Source of the DNA: Gemmatimonadota bacterium
GTDB lineage: Bacteria > ARS69
Length of the DNA stretch: 5,055 bases
Assembly: GCA_020431545.1 (NCBI GenBank)
Contig: JAGQIB010000048.1
Coordinates: forward strand, 1 to 5,055
Reading direction: 5' to 3'
Below the pieces are notes generated by a model. The model saw only the letters and a list, made by a program, of their open reading frames with translations. It was not told where the DNA came from and ran no database searches. Of this stretch, positions 5,013 through 5,055 are shown piece by piece; position 1 is the stretch's first letter; each line of letters opens with the position of its first letter. The translations under genes were made by a program, and so were the position numbers.

Positions 5013-5055
5013 GGTAGCTCAGTTGGTAGAGCACAGGACTGAAAATCCTGGTGTC
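5008..5055 (+). tRNA. tRNA-Phe (anticodon GAA), 3' part cut by the window edge
   Basis: The first 48 bases of a tRNA are present. The 5' acceptor strand is GAGTCGG (5008-5014), followed by TA (positions 8-9). The D-arm has GCTC (5017-5020) and GAGC (5029-5032) around AGTTGGTA. The anticodon stem is CAGGA (5034-5038) and TCCTG (5046-5050) with loop CTGAAAA, placing anticodon GAA at 5041-5043, which reads the Phe codons TTC and TTT. The A after the anticodon and the U before it are as expected. The variable loop begins GTGTC. The T-arm and 3' acceptor strand are beyond the edge; CCGACTC would be required for pairing. A strong promoter lies upstream and no other tRNA is seen in the window. Confidence 0.95.

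Noticed and set aside
3580..5034. Open frame of 484 codons on the minus strand opposite galE
   Set aside because: It is antisense to a textbook galE and runs through the control region, the tRNA promoter and most of the tRNA-Phe segment. Composition is shadow-like, with no motif.
5008..5055. tRNA-Phe as an attachment site for an integrated element
   Set aside because: tRNA genes often serve as att sites, but no integrase, direct repeat or change in composition is visible, and the 3' end is outside the window.

Overview
The window is strongly GC-rich, with G or C at most third codon positions. It has bacterial Shine-Dalgarno sites and sigma70-type promoters with a clear TTGACA element. The genes are a GalE-type epimerase, a YfhO-family membrane protein, a stand-alone MOSC protein, a lipoprotein start and tRNA-Phe. 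This fits a high-GC, probably free-living bacterium. A predicted lipoprotein and a small BamE-like fold hint at a diderm. Lineages such as Eisenbacteria, Gemmatimonadota, Myxococcota or Acidobacteriota are possible, but nothing here fixes the phylum.

Layout. The left three fifths (1-3085) are a leftward gene set, read from right to left: a large YfhO-family membrane protein (stop at 638), then after 72 bases a MOSC-domain protein (107-565), then a predicted lipoprotein whose GTG start overlaps the MOSC stop by four bases (GTGA) and which runs off the left edge. The spacing suggests one operon. Between 3086 and 3348 there is no gene. This gap holds a strong intrinsic terminator (3264-3305) that closes the next leftward gene, and the leader of the YfhO gene. 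A small leftward gene of 71 codons follows (3349-3564); its C-terminal half resembles the SmpA/OmlA/BamE-like fold.

The 300-base region 3565-3864 is a divergent control region. It carries a leftward promoter candidate (3657-3686), a large near-perfect inverted repeat (3715-3751) and a rightward TTGACA element (3772-3777) upstream of galE. galE (3865-4842) encodes a complete 325-residue UDP-glucose 4-epimerase-type SDR enzyme with all catalytic motifs. It is followed by a consensus-like promoter (TTGACA, 17-base spacer, TATTCT) driving a tRNA-Phe(GAA) gene cut by the right edge.

How they may work together. GalE supplies UDP-galactose or a related sugar, and YfhO-family proteins are GT-C-like membrane proteins linked to glycosylation of surface polymers, so a shared theme of envelope glycans is possible but only inferred. 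I see no CRISPR array, transposase, integrase or phage gene. No complete new system is evident. The most unusual structures are in the non-coding DNA: the leader of tRNA-Phe, which can pair with the tRNA's own 5' acceptor strand, and the dyad between the two divergent promoters.
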